From NCBI GenBank assembly GCA_013396755.1, contig VWZF01002523.1:248001-312000 (forward strand): a DNA stretch of 64,000 bases. The letters run 5' to 3'. Positions within the stretch are counted from its first letter, which is position 1. Every line of letters starts with the position of its first letter. The stretch comes from Sclerurus mexicanus (Eukaryota; Chordata; Aves; Passeriformes; Furnariidae). The notes beneath the pieces are model-generated. The model was not told where the DNA came from and did not search any database. It worked only from the letters and a program-made list of their open reading frames with translations. Both the position numbers and the translations under genes were made by a program. Shown one piece after another: positions 32,301 through 47,300 of this stretch.

Positions 32301-35300
32301 AAAAAATGTTGAAATAGTCTCAAATTCACCATTTAAGGCTCTTAAATAGGGTAATACTAACTTATGATGTCTTCAAGATTGTGTCTGCAAAAAAAAAGGA
32401 GATCTAATCCTGCACCCCATACATAAAAGATCTTGGCACTAGGTAAATGACTCCATTTTTCACCTTCCAGAAAGTTGGGTAAATGCTGTAATACATTGTC
32501 GTGCATTTTGGTTGGAACGCTCAGCTGGAATGTGCTGTTTCTGAAAGCTGGAAAGGTCATCCTGTTACAAAGGATTAGAGAGATGTTAATGTGTTTTCAG
32601 ACAACATAATATTATTCAAGCACCTGCTTGAGTTAAATGTAGTTGTTGGACTGAAATTTCTTGGAAGTGACTGTTTTTAATTCCGTTTCAAATTTTGTCA
32701 AAATTACCTCATTTTTTCTGCCTGCTTTTCTTTAAGCTCTGTTCAGCTTGTGCATAAACTTTCTTGCATGAGACTTTTTTTTAAAAAAATGGTCTTAGTG
32801 TGAATTGAACCTTTTTCATAGGTTTTGAAAATGTAACTTGCACTGTTCTTTTTTTAATCTTCTGTCTCTATGTTATTTTGTGTTGGTGTGTATAGTATGA
32901 GCCACTTCTGTGTAGTAAGTTTTCCACTAAATACAGCAATTAAGTAGGTATGGACAAAAGGGAGAAGGGAGATTGAGGCAAGCTGGCTAAGTTCTTTGCA
33001 AAAGTTGTCCAGAGTGCTCCTAGTCTTAGCAATACTGAAATGAGTAATGTTCATAACAAGTGTTGAATTTTATTAACTTTGAAGAGCTTTTGGGAGAGAG
33101 CTTGATTTATTGGATCCCTTTAATATATGTAGTTTTGGTTTGCAGGATGGATTAGGAGTCCTGCAAACTTTTGAACTTTTTTTTTTTCCATTCCTATTCT
33201 TTGGAATATACTAGTGAATTTGAGATAAATTGTGGAGAGCAGGAGGGGGAAGCAAGACTTTCTACCTCCTATATCAGTATGCCCCTACAAAGTGGTGCTG
33301 TGCAAATCCATCCCATAGGTGCTGAGCTCTGCTCTCTGTTCTTGTATTCCAGGTCAATCCGTGGTGCTCCCCCAGCCTGCTGTGGTGCAGCTCCAGGCTT
33401 CTGGGGTGCTTCCTGCCTCCCAGCCAGTCATTGCTGTCACTGGAGGGACCCCACCACTTCAAAACCACACGGTGAATGCGTTGTCTCCAGCTGCTGGAAA
33501 TGGCTCAACAAGTGGGAAAATACCAGTGACTAAGCCCTTGCTTCAAAGCACCACACCAACAATGGGACTGGATGTAAGTTCTGACTGTGTGTGATAATAG
33601 CTGATAACCAAAACTAGGAAACAGCTTTCAGATACCTGCATGTGGGATCTCATGGGATAACCGGGCCTCTTCAGAGTCTCAGGAAAACCCTCATAGGATT
33701 TCTAAGAGTAAACAGGGAATTTGGCAGCTTGGCACAAAACAGGGAGGAACAGCTTAATATCTGCTGGCCTGCCTGGAGTTGCAGAACAGAAGACAGTGCT
33801 GCTTTTTTTTCCCATCACTTGTCTTCTCAAGTGCAAGCTCTCAATGGCCTGAGGTCTCTTACATGCAGGAAAGATTTGATATATCTGATTTTTGAATAGT
33901 GCTGAACCATTTTTCTAATCATATAATAAAAACAGTACTTTGGAAGTAAATGAACTGGTAATGTCAATGCTTGATTTTTTTCCATCCCACTTTATCTCCT
34001 CAGATTTTACTCATGATTTTTAGAAACTTCAGTTATTGAATTTCATATGATCCTAATCTCTTCAGGCTCACTTTTGATCATATACTGTATGAGTAGGAAA
34101 GGTGTAAGCTTTCAACAATCCCTTGCAAATAAGTTAATTTTTCCATAGTAGCTCACAGTAAGCAGGTGTAAACAGAAATAACTTTTGAGATGTGTGGGGG
34201 TTTTTTCCCACTTCAGCTTTGACATCTTAACTAGCTAGCAAGCTGAGTGTTAACTTGATTTTGTTCCTAGTAGTTTGGAGCTGCTTCGGTTGCATTTTGT
34301 TGTCCAAAGCAAACGTGGTTGTGAAAAGTACGAAAGCTTCTTGTTGGTGGCTTTTAAACTCAGAATGTCATTCTCCACTGTGGTATTCCAAAAGCAGTTG
34401 CGAGCTAAGAGTCCTATCACATACCTCAGTGTAAGGGAGAAAACACTGGTGTCCATCCACATGGAATTTTATTGTATAGTCACCTGCTTATTAGCAGTAC
34501 ATGTCACTGTTTCTCAAAGGCACGTGCCTTCAGCTGTTTTGGAGGGATGCTGTTGTATGTTTTCCTCATGTCTGAGAACTGGCACTCATGCTTGATGTTA
34601 AATTTTCTTCACTAATTGTGTTTGTGTGGGGGCTGCATTTTATAATGAAAGATAATGTGCTACAAATAATTCAGGAGCCAGAGTACAATGAAAACCTGGT
34701 ACTGAATTCACAAGAAGCTCACAAAGGTCTGTCAGTAGACAGTTAGGAGCACTGCATTTTTAAATGAAAATTGCCTGCCATGCAAAGCCAAACTGAAGAG
34801 ACCTGTCAACAGTCATTGGACTTGTGATTCCCTCTAATCAGGACTAGCAAGGCACCTTGCCATTGTCTGAATATAAGGGTTAATTGACAAAATCCCCTGA
34901 TTATCACTGTACTCGATATACACACCCATGGCACTCAGTAGTCAATGTGTAGCTGGGGTAGTGAACAGCTGTTTCTTTTGAAGGATGGTTGTGTGGGTAT
35001 TTCCATTCAAAGCTGGTTTAGGGAGGCAGTTTTAAGATTTGCGAAATACTGCACATCTTACCTGTGTTTGTTGAAATGTGAAGAAACAGTTGTAACTGCT
35101 CTTTGGCACAAAAAGTGCTTTGAGAAAGGACAAATGTTTTAGGATTCAGCTGGCGCCAGCAGAGTTAAAACATCTCCCGACTGCCTTGGACACCATATGT
35201 GGCTCTCAGAGCTGCGCAGATGTAGCTGTCATTTGAGCTCTGTAACATGTGTTTTTGTTTGCTAATCTAAGCACATGTTGCAGGATAAAAAGGAACACTG

Positions 35301-38300
35301 CAGGACTTTCTTTTGGGCTTAGGAGGGATAAACTGTGGGCTTAACACTCAGCCCTTCCAGTGGGTTACACGGAGACGGGCGGATTGCAGGCTGTTGGCGT
35401 GAGGCCCTGCGCGGTGGGTGCCCTGGTGGCACACGTTTGTGCAGCCTGCCAGCCGTGGGGAAGTGCCAGGCTTTCCGTGCGGTCACTTGTCACTGGGAAA
35501 CAACTTTCCACTGGGAAATGGAACAAAAGAAACGCTGCCTAAGCAAGCCACTCTTCCGGCTGAAGGAAAGAGCCTCTTAACCAAAAGAAACAGATTGCCT
35601 TTCCCGTTTGCAGTTAAATGATATGAAGGCATTAACAGTAGGTGTGTGAAGGAATTCAGTTTAATTGTGTCCTCATAGGACCTTTCTCTCGTTTCCACTC
35701 ATGTCGTAAGAAAGGATTTAATTGTGTCTCCCAGTTACCGTGATAAAAAACAATTGAATATCTAGAAAAAAATAGATTATGCGAAATTACTTCAGCATAG
35801 GTGTAGATTTCTATTGAAATGCTTTTCTGTGCTGTACATTGTGTAATATTCGTGTGACATAAAGTCATTAGGCAAGTTGTGCTCTGTGGAGCTGGAGACA
35901 GGAAAACCCAGAACTTCCATAGGAACGGAGAAAAAACTTGTGTAGGTTTTGTATTGCTGCATTTAAGGTGCATCTTCCAAAACAGCAACTTTTGTAAGCC
36001 AAGTTAAGAAGCCAGCCAATGCAAAGTTGAACTGGTTTGTACTTTTAGCTCTTCGTTAAGTTTCCTAGTGTTTGCATGGAAAAGTCTGTGGAGTGTGAGA
36101 GACATTCTTACTGCCTTGTGCTAGAAGTACAGCTTGCATTTGAATGGAGGTTAAATTTGGTCATAATTGAGTTTTCTTTGGAAGTAATTGAGGTAGCAGT
36201 GTTTATTTGTAAAGTGTGACTCTTTATAAGAGCTTTGAAGATAGAGGACAATCTGATTCTAGTTAGTTCTGTTCAAAGCAAGGGTTTGCAGTGAACCTTT
36301 CAGGTCTCCAGATTTGCAACATTTTTGTGTGCTAGTGGTGGTGTAGCTTTTAAAGCTAGGAAGCAGAAATTGCAACACTGATTATTGTTTGATGTTAAGA
36401 CAAATGTTTTCCCTCCATGGTCTGTGTTTCCCAAGAGCCAGAAGTTACTATCTTGCGTGGAAGGTTAACACAATACAACTTAAAACGTAGGAGGCTGCAA
36501 AAGAAGTTTGCAGAGGTGTTTGCTACTTTTAATCTTGGTTCGGCACTAGTGCAAAGCAATGTTGCTCAAGTGGGCTGACATATATATTGGTTCCTCTCTC
36601 TTCTGATTATCAAAGTGCTCAAGCAGAGGGCCTTTATCTTGATGCCAGGCCAGCTGTGTAATGGTTATTGCCATACTGCTCCCATGTTCAAGCATCCTTG
36701 CACCGTTTCACTCATACAACTCTTTCCATTTCGTGCATGAGATACAGGTGTGATTGGTGTGTAGTTGTGGCTTATTCCTGAAGAAAAGCCAGGCAAGAGC
36801 TAGAAGGTTGACTAAAGACCTTAAATCTTTTAGGGATTGTAAATTAAAACAAAATAACTCAAAGATGCAAATATTTGGTTCATTTGAGCATGCTTAAGAA
36901 ATGAGTCAAAATGAAACTGGTGCAGTTATTGCACAGAGCACCTTGAATTGGGCTGGGCAGAGCTGCTGTTCCTCATGCTGTCTGGAGATCAGTGAGCAAA
37001 GGAGGGCAGTCTAGATAAATACAGTGTGAAATGTAGATGGTAGTACCTGAAACAGTGACAAATGTACCTTAGATGTACTCTTTGTGTACAGGCACTGCAC
37101 TGGTGCTTTAACACCATCTTTTCTCCAGGGAAGCATGTAGACTTGCCAGAGGTTCCAGATGCTTAATTAAAAGCTATCCAATAATGAATAATCCAAAGCA
37201 GTTATGCAGACAAGAATGGATGTAAACAGTTTGGTCTTCTCTGTTTGACTTCATGGTGCAAAACCTCTTTTTAAAAAGAAGAATGTAACTACTTGTTTGG
37301 AATATCTCACAACTTGAGCCAAAGCTGCTGCATGAACTCATTCCTTATTATTTCATCTCTGAACAGTTTAAATGATCCTGGCCCCAAATTGGTGTGTTCT
37401 ATACACTGCAGTTCTTGGCTAGCCCTAATCTTTTTTTTGTCCAGTTTTTATATGTCTGCAGAAGTTTTTTTTTATGTTAAATGTTGTAGTACTTAAAAAA
37501 TTCAAGACAAAGCTTAGTGTTAATGAAAATATGTAAAAATCTTTTCATTCTTCACTCTCTGCTAAAGAGGGAAACTGGAGTAAGTACAAACAGCTTCACT
37601 TTTACAGACTTTTGTTGGTGACAGCAGACTAGACGTATAACAAATGACCTTTCTAAAAAGCAATTAGACCAACATGGAGGCAACCCAGGACGTTAATGCA
37701 CTGTAATATGTTTTCATAGTCTTTGTCAGCAGCCTGCAGCATCATGAAGAAGAATGTCATCTTCAAACAGCCTGTAGCCACTTTCTTTTGCAGACACCAA
37801 AGCCCTAGAGCAACATATTGTCTGTGTGCAGGTATATACAAGGAGAGAGTTAGAAAACTGTGGTTAAGGTTCTTTACAAAGCCAGGCCTTAGCCTGTCTG
37901 AGTTAGTTAATGTTACTGTTCTGTGACTTGTTATTTTTTCCTAGAATAATAGTTCTGGAATAGTTCTCATCTGTCCTTTTTTTTTAACTTTTCTGCTCTG
38001 ATAGATACAGGTTACTCCAGTGCATGCGTTGGCAGCTACTGGAGAATATTCATGTCTGTGTAAGATAGAGCATTCAGTTATCTTTCAGTGTAATTGCCAT
38101 TAAGGCACATCCAATTGCAGCTTAATAACGGGATAGAACACTTCTGTTCTTAATGAAAACACAGTTGCTTTTGCTAATCTGTGAGAGAAAGGAAATCAAC
38201 AGAGTAGTGTTTAAACTTAGGATTTCAAGTAGTTTTGTATAGTTCTGCAGTATCCATCATCATTATCCTTGTCAGCAGCAAGATGCTTTCAGGCTGGGTC

Positions 38301-41300
38301 ATCCCACTCAATGCAAACCACAAAATGAATAAGTGGTAAAAGATGATAGAGTGTTCCTGCTTGGAATAAAAATCAGTCATCAAGACTCTTGGAGGATGGG
38401 AAGGGGTTACTTTGAACTGTCCTGGTCTGTTCTTGCAGACTGGATGCCTGCTAGTGGTTAGAGGGAATTATGTGCTCTCCTGGAGTGTATTTGCTGGTTG
38501 AGCTTCATCCCGTAGGAACGCAGTTTGTGTGCTCTTTCAGAGACTGTTCTGTGATGTGAACCAGAGCACATGAAGTGGGACAATCAGGAAATGTGCATCA
38601 AAGCCACACTCCTGACCTGTATTAAAATGTTAGTATAGATGCACCCAGAGACTGCATTTAAACTGCCATTTAAGTGCTTGATACACATAGAATGTGCAAT
38701 CTGAGGCCAGCAAAAGTATTTCAAAACCTCAAAAACTGTATAGCATAGCTGGAAAAGGTAGAGAAACAGGTGTAATCAGTGTGGACATGACTTCCATACA
38801 GAACAGACTGGAAAACCATAGAACTTCCCTGTTAAGAAAGGAGATGACTGATTGTAGCCGATAAAATGGTACATGGTAAAGTGAAGGTGAAAGACATTCT
38901 TGGTACCTTGCAGACCTGAAGATAAATATTTTCTGACTTTGTGATTTGATTGCTCAAATCAAACTGCTACCCAAGTATACATTTTTTGTCCCCTACACAT
39001 AGAAGGTTGAGAGTGCAGGAGAAAACAGGCAGTGCAGGGCCTGTTGTTTTATTATCCATGAGCTGTGACTGAGAGGTGTACCGTGATCCTAAGGTTCCTC
39101 TCTGCGGACCATTTCAGCTCATTTGAAGCGGAGTGTGAGAAACTATCTGTGCAGACTTTTGACAAAGTAGAGAAACAGAAATTATGCATGAAATAGAGGC
39201 TTTTAACTTATGAATTGTTAACAGGCCTGTGTATTGTGTGTTCAGGTCAATGTCTTGAGACGGCAGCAGCGCATGATCAAAAACCGTGAGTCAGCCTTTC
39301 AGTCACGCAAGAAAAAGAAAGAATACATGTTGGGACTGGAGGCGAGGCTGGAGGCTGCCTTACTGGAGAATGAGAAACTCAAGAAAGAAAACAGCACGCT
39401 GAAGAGGCAACTGGATGAAGTGGTATTAGAGGTAAGAGATTGTGATGAGAGTCTGACTTGATATCAAGACAGTTGTTCAGGTGGAAGGTACTAGAACAGA
39501 ATCATGGAAATGTTGACTGGAAGACCTTGGAGGATTTCTAGCCCAGCCTCCAACTTCAAACATGACTTTCACCAGCTCTGGGTCAGGGCAGCTGCCACAT
39601 TATCTAATTGACTTTTAATTCTTTACTCCATGGTGCTTCTGATGATTTCACTGAGAAGACAGACTGGATAGAAGCTGAATATAATGTACAAGCAAAAGTT
39701 TTATTTTTCAGTAGTCCTGGTATGTATTCATACATAATTAGGCAAATATAAATCTAAAAAGCAAACATGATTTGGTGTCTTTAGCTTTGGACGTATCTTT
39801 GCATATCTGTGCCCCTCTTTTATTGCATGTCTTTTGTTTTTTTCCCTGTCTAGAACCAGAAGCTCAAAGTATCATCTCCAAAGAGAAGGACCCTGTGTGT
39901 GATGGTGATACTGGCTTTTATAATGTTGAATTATGGTCCACTGAGGTAAGCTGGCCGGAAATTCCTGTTTGCATAGCAAGTTTTCTGTCCTGCAGTTTCT
40001 GTTTAAATCATTAATACAGGCAGCATTGTGTTTTAAAGACTTGAGCTTGAAGTCTGACTTCTGTCCTTTATTTTTCTCGTGCTTAAGGAAAGATGCATCT
40101 GTATAACGGTTCCTCTTTTGGTATCCTTCTGGCAACAAGAGCTAGATCTTGTACCTTTAATTTCTCTTGGCTTGGCATTTGGTTAATCAGTGTAGCAGGC
40201 AGCAGTTTGTCTGCTTGTTTTATACCTGAAGAGATTAAGAACTGTGTTTAGAATCCTTTTAGGAAAAAAAAATCACAGGCTTTGAGAGTTCATCTGCTCA
40301 TTTATACCTGGGCTAATTTCAGTAGGTGTGAGCTGAAGCTGCTTTAGCAGCCAGTGAGGAAATCCCCCTGTCTTCCAGTGCTTTGCGATCCTGACCCTTA
40401 GATACGTCCAGCTGCAGTCTTCGTCATGAGTGTAAGCCCTTTGTTACTTGTCCTCTACATCTGGTGAACAGGGTGTTCCCTCTTCTTGATTAATTGAAGT
40501 GGTAGTCAAAAACCTCTCTTGTTTGAACTGTTATCAGTGGGGCATAGGAAGCAGAGAGCAGGAGGGAAATGCTGCATTACTTTCCAGACACTTTATAAAG
40601 AAATCTGTGGAAGAAAGGGGAATAAAAAACAATACTTCTTGCACATACTTGTTTATTTAACTTGACTTTGGAACTTAAAGACTTTTTATATGAAACCGTT
40701 CACTTTTTCAAAAGGGGATAATGTTTCAGTAGTCAACAGTGTCTCTATTTGTCCTCAAAACCCCAGTCAAACCAAAGGAATGGGATAAATATGGAAGAAG
40801 ACTTTGTTTCTGACTGTGATAAATTTTTGGAATGTTGGTGTTTATATTTTTAATAATATTAGAAAATTTGCTAAAGCTGAAATTACTTTTGAAGTATTTG
40901 CACTTACTGCAAATACTGTTTATCTCAGACAATGAAATACAGCTGATAATTTTACTTTGATAAGGATGATGTTAAGGTAGACCATTTCTTAGTGCATTTA
41001 GGGTTTGTATTGTGATTTTTGACTATCAGGCCAAAAAATCAGCTTCCTGATACTGAGTGATTGATTTGTACTTTTCATCTGCATTTCAAATGTTACCACT
41101 CACTTGAGAGAGAAACTACTAGAACCAGTCATCTTTCTGAAGCTGGAGGAAATTTTAGCTGTCTCTGCATTACAGTGAGGTGATGGAATGGATGAAACTC
41201 TTGTTAGTGATAAAAGACTTGGGAACATAGAGAGATGGATGGGAAGTCTTAACCACAGTGCTCTAAGGTTCCTATGGCAGCTTCTCTACCCCCAGGAATG

Positions 41301-44300
41301 AGTAAGGTGTTGAGTTTGATGGCAAGACACTACTGTCAAAGGAGGCTGAAAGGTCAACTTGTGTTCATATCTTTGCAACAGTCAGTAGCTATAGAAATGT
41401 GACAGGGTTAACTTCTTGACATGTTTGACGTTTAATAAAGTAGATAAAGCAAAAAGAAATCCTTGGGTGTCTGGCTGTTCCTGGCCAGTGCAGTAGCTGA
41501 GCATGCCAGTGTAACTGCTGTGCCTGAACCAGGTGGTTTGCATCAGTACTGGATTTAGGCAGTGAAGAGAGCTGTAATTACAAGTTTGCAAGGAGTTACT
41601 CCTTTCTACATTTTTTTTTCTTTCTAGCAGAATAAATGCTTGCACTGCAATTAAAGTCCTAGACTGTATCAAGGTGGTGTGAATGTTGATTGTGCAATAC
41701 TCTTTGGAAGACCCAGAATGTGGGATATACAAACCATTTCTTTGGATTTCACTCCTCCCATACATATTTCCTCCCTTTTATAAAGATGTCACTGAACGAT
41801 AGCTCCACAAATGCAATAGTCAGGATTGCTGTTCTGCTTAGTCCTTAACAACAGGAGCTTCCAATATATGTGCTGTTTTTAAGTCCCTGCAACTTCTTAC
41901 AGATAAAAGTAATTTTTTGTTATAATATCCATGCTACCTTACAGTACAGCAAAAGTACTCTTTTCCCCCAAGTGAGCTAACTGTGGAATACCTAATTTTT
42001 ATGCAGTGGTCAACTGGAGATAAATGTGTTTTGAAACCTTGTGACAGTGTTGCCATTTCTTCTGTGTAGGAAATCATTTCACTTGCACAGCTGTATGGAG
42101 GTATGGCAGCATCCAGGCTCAGGATGCTTTGATTCAAGCATCTTAGCAGTGAGTATTTAATTATTTAAAACCAACGAACCATTGCAAAGGGAGAGTGGCA
42201 TCCAAAAAAAAAGGCAAAATCACAGGAAATTCACCCCCTAAATTCTGTAGCAGATTTTGAAATTCCCTTAGCTGCCCTTATTGTAAGATGCTTCTCAGGT
42301 TCTTAGTTGGAAGTGATAGGATACTTTGAAGGCTAGAGGTAAAACAAAAGGTCAGATGTATAGGTTTTCTCTTTAGTTACCAATTTCTGTCAAATCAGAA
42401 AAAGCAGGGAAGCAGCTGGATTGTTTTGGGATGGGGATGTGAAGCTGAAGAAAGGCAGTCCTGCAAACCTTCCCTGGCCCGCAGTGCATCAGTGGCGGTG
42501 CAGTGCTTGGGCACTCAGCATCCTACAAAAGAATCCCATCTCAGTGGCTGGCTGTGTGGATAGTTCTTGTTTTTCTCTGCATTAGTGGATGTGTTGCACT
42601 AATACTGGCTCACACACAGTTTTTTTAAATTGATATTAAGTCTTGTTGACTGTGTATGTGAGTGATGAGATGTTGTGTTTCATGGAGGACTCTGAGACTA
42701 CTCTTCCACTGTTTTAAGATTAGGGGAAGCAGTCCAGGATGTGGCAGCCCTTGGCAAACAAGTTTAGCAGATAAAATTATTCTGCTGCCACATTTTTTCA
42801 TGCTGACAAATATGTGTGTGGCTAATCTGTAATGTTGAATTTGGGAATATGGGAGTGGAGCTGAAAGTCTGGTAGGGAAGCTGGCCTCTTGACACAAGAA
42901 ATCTGTTTGAAAATGCTGGATGGAGAGTCTAGTCCAGTCTGCTTAATTGCCAGCAAGCTTTTCAGAACATCCTTCAGTCTTGGACACAGCACTACGTTAT
43001 CTATAAGAAATTAATATAATTAAATATAAATTGAGTATCAGTATGAATTGAGGATGTGAATATGGCTTGTATGGAGTTAGTGGTAACTCTGCATTAGGTT
43101 GTGCTGTGTTACTAAATTCTTTTGGATTTGTTGATTCTTTGTATAGAAAACTGAAACTTTCAGTTATTAAAAGCAGAAGTAATTTAGCAGGAATTCTATT
43201 AGTGTGAGTTTCTATTTTATCTGTTTGTTTTATACTAAAAGAAAGGCGCCCAGGAATTTCCCATCTGTGTGTCAGTGAACTATTCTCTAATCTTTGTGAA
43301 TTATTTGGGTTTGGATTTAACATGTACAAAAACTTCCTTTTATTATTATTTAAGAATGATTGGTGAGGTGTGTGAAGGGAAAAGGGTACATTTTGATTCA
43401 GTGCCTTGCAGAGGTCACCCCTTTGCCCCAGTCTTACATACTGTGAGGGGCAAGACAGGAACTGGCAACCCACAATGTCTGCATGAAAGGCAGTGAGCGC
43501 ACAGGCCTTGGCATGCAGTGGGATTGGGAGCTGGAAGCACAGCACCTGGAGGCAGGTATTGCTGGGAGCCAGGATCTCCTGCCTTCACATGTGCCTTCTG
43601 TAAGAGGCAATGCTGGTAAGCACACCACAGTCCAAGCTGGCACGGCACCCCTGGAAGGCTGCTGGCATCTGGCATTGAGAAACATCTGGTTAGCTGTGCG
43701 TGTTGTTTTTTTTACCACTCACTACATGAAATCTGAAAATTTTCAAATTGTTACAATTCCTAGATGCCTTTTTTTTTTTCTTGTTTAATTTCCACATTTG
43801 TCTTGAGTTGGTGTGTGGGAAAATAGGACTATTCTGAGGTCTGGTGCATGCAGAAGTGTTTTGGTGCAAGTTTCTCTTGTTTGAGCCTTTATGCTGGACT
43901 CTTGGATTAAAGAAACATTTTATGGCAAGCAGGAGCCTAGAAATACCTCGGTTGTGGGATGTTGGAAAGAGAAATAATGCAGTAATTCCCTTAAAGGGAA
44001 GCTCCCTAAAGGAAGCATTTACTGTATGGGCTAAGGAGCTAATTTCGTTACCATAACATCACATGCAGCAAAAGTTGTGTTGTTGCAGAGGTGTTGGAGC
44101 TGTGTGGTGTGTCCTCAGGTTTGTCAGTGCAGGTCCCACCCACAGCACCTGGTCCCGGGCCAAGGTCTCGGTGTGGTCTAAAGCTCAGTCCTGTGCTGCC
44201 CTGGCAGGTGAGATCAAGCAGTGTCATGGTGTTTGAAAACAACCCAAATGTCCTCTTGAATAACATGGGCTAAGTAGACTAAAGCCACCTGTCTGGCACC

Positions 44301-47300
44301 TGCCCCAAATGAAGGGCAATGACTAGCAACTGAAATACAGTATTATTTTTACCTTATATTGTTTTGTTGCCTTACCAATTCTTTCCTCATGGTGTGTGTG
44401 CTCCTTCCTCCCTCTATTCCAGTGTGCAGTGGGGCAAGTTAGTTACAACCACCAATGGCTTGCAGTGTAATGGAGAAGGAACTCCCCAGTCAGGCTCCTT
44501 GCTCGGCCTTTGCTGCTTTCCAGCCAAGCCTGAACTTGTGAGCATTAAACATTGTACCCGTGGCCCATGATTTCCTTCGGCTTCAAATTGGATGGTGGTG
44601 TCTAAATTTGCACTGACTGATTGAAACATCTCTAAAAGATGTTCCGAGAAGAGAGAACCACAAATCATGGGCTGTACAACAGGGTCAGTTTCTTACTCTC
44701 TGTTCATCCAATCCTGGGATTTTTTGCACCTTGTGATGGCTAGAAGAGGATCGTTTCTCTGCTTTTTACAAGTCTTAATAGCCTTCCATATGTCTTCAGG
44801 ACATTGATAGGCTTAAATATGATGAATACCTGAAGTAAGCTAACAAACCTACATACAAATGATGACAGGCAAAGAGCTATTAATTTCTTACACTCTAGTA
44901 GAGAGGAACTGGTGAAATGTGAAGCAAAAACTGTTAATGAGTGCAAGAGGCATGAAACAGTGCCATGTTAGCCAGTTCTATGTCTTCTGGCTGCCAAGGA
45001 AATATGGAGCCTTTTGAGTGTTTTAGCAAAGGCAGCAGAATCATCAAAAGGCATTTGTGGCTCTTAACACTTTTAATATGGAAAACTTAGTTTAATGTTT
45101 GTGACACTGAAAGAGTATGTTTCAGTGCTGAGTTGAGTTGTGTTGGAGATGGCCCAAAGTTAGAAAACTGCTTCTGTAGCTCACCTTTGGTCTTGTGTTG
45201 TTTCTCTATGGAGAGAGAGAGAGGAATTGAGAGGAGAAGGACAGGCTGAGTAAACTGGACTTGGGTCCAGGTTCCAGACCTTTTAATACCTCTCGTGATG
45301 GGTTATGCTTGAATGAAATTGGATACGGTTGATTTTCTTACTGCAACTGCAGGAAGTGATTCATTCCTGCTTCCTTTGCTGATCACAGCCACAAGCTTTG
45401 GCAATAAAGACCAGCCCACTTCCAGATACGGTATAGAGTTTTCCAAGCAGAAAAAAAGTGCTCTGGGTGTCAATATTGGCTTTCTTCCTTTCTTTTCCAG
45501 CAGTTTTATTAAAAATAAATTGCTTTTTAAAGCATGCAAAGCACAACAAAAACTGCAGAGATCATCCCTCCACTTTGAGTTGCTTTCTTCATCTTCCTCT
45601 GCAGAGGAAGGAGGTCAGGCTCCTCTTTCCAGCCCGGCACTTGGAGCATGTAGGTCTGGAGCAGCCTGTCAAGGGAAGGTAGAGCCTTGCTGTTGGCAGA
45701 TGGTGCACTCATCGGGAATAAGAAATGAGAAATACTTTCCAGAGAGTGTCTGGCACTGTGGCAGCCTTGTCTGGATTCAGTTAGGAAGAAGACAAGGTCT
45801 TCAGTTTGTGTCTCCTTGCAATGTCAACTTTAGCTTGTTTGAAACATCCGAGCTCATACTCAGAGATGGTTCTGTCCCCAGAAAACTCTTTGTTATGATA
45901 TCACTGTTGGCTTTTGTCTACAAATTACTGTACAGCTTAAATGTCAGTATTCAAAACTTGAAGTGCACAGCCAGAAGCACAAGCGAAATTTAGTTCTTGC
46001 CCCTGGCAAGACTTGCTTTCACATTTATCAAACTGACGTTCAAACCAAAGAAGTAAAAATACAGCTAAAATATCAGGTGCCATTGAATGCCTGGAGAAGC
46101 CGTGGCAGGACTGTTGCTTTTCTTTCCCTCCTATAATCAAATTTATCTGCACTTCTGAATAAACATCTTCATGAAGTATTTAGTGGTTCTTTCTTTTTTC
46201 CCTTGGATCTGGTTTTGCATGTTAAACAAGCTGATAGCTCAGCCAGCTTGGACAGGGTGTTTGTGTCTTGTGAAAACCTTTTCATGCTCGTTGTATCTGG
46301 AATGTCCAAATGCAGAATCCAAAGCCTTGGTAGACACCTCAGGTGTGTGAATGTGGCCAAACAGGAAAGATTCCTACTTCTCAGATTCAGTCTTTTTTGA
46401 CTTCTAATGTGGGGTAGTAACTCAGTTCCTGCAAATAGTAGGACTTGCTCAGGGCAGGTATGCCAAAGTGCTTAGTTTTCCAAATACTCATCTTGTAACC
46501 CAACAAAATGAAAAAACTGCCTCTGCTTTTTCCATGTGTCCTATTAAGGCGATTCTTAAACCAACTGTTGATATCTTAGTTGAAAACGCTGTTTCTCTGA
46601 ATCTTTTTTCCTCTGAATGGGATCTTCTACCTTTTTTTTTCATGTTTTTTATCCTCGTCTACCTGATGTTTTTAAATGCCCAATATTGACTTCATCATCT
46701 GTGTCATGGTGTTTGGATCCGCTCTGTAGACCCCTCCTGTTCCTGCTTGTGGTGTTGTCGTTCTGCCTGGCACTTGTAAAGCTCTGTATGCCTCATGTGG
46801 ACAGGTGTTTCCAGATGTAGTTCTGCAGGAGAGGACCATTCTCTCCTAGCTGCTTGAAGGGATTCCTTGGTCCTAAGTCATGCGTTTTCCCCTGTGTTAA
46901 TTTTGAGATTTCAGAGAAGGAATATTTCTGTTATCCTGTGTCAGACTCTCATGAACCCACTTGGCAAGGTAAGGTCTTTGAGAAGTCGGAGGATATAGAC
47001 CATTACCTGTATGTCTTCTCCTATCTGCTTCCTCAAGATGGAGCCCTATTTATAGACAAACTTCACCAGTGACCTCTCATGGGAGAAGAGGAAGAAATGA
47101 TACAATAGAACAACAATATCTTAAATTAAATTAAAACAGGAAAAACACTAACAACACTCCGTGAGTAACTAGAAGGTGAAAGTGGGGCAGTATTTCAAGT
47201 TGTGGAGCTTTTCCATATTCAAAATGGAAGTTATTTTGGTTTTGGGTCATTGCCACAAGCTAAAGGAGTAAGAAAGGGGATTTTCTTTTTATTTTTCAGA

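Noticed and set aside
42997..43545. 182-codon minus-strand frame in an ATF6 intron
   Set aside because: No recognisable domain, and it lies in AT-rich intron sequence; probably chance.
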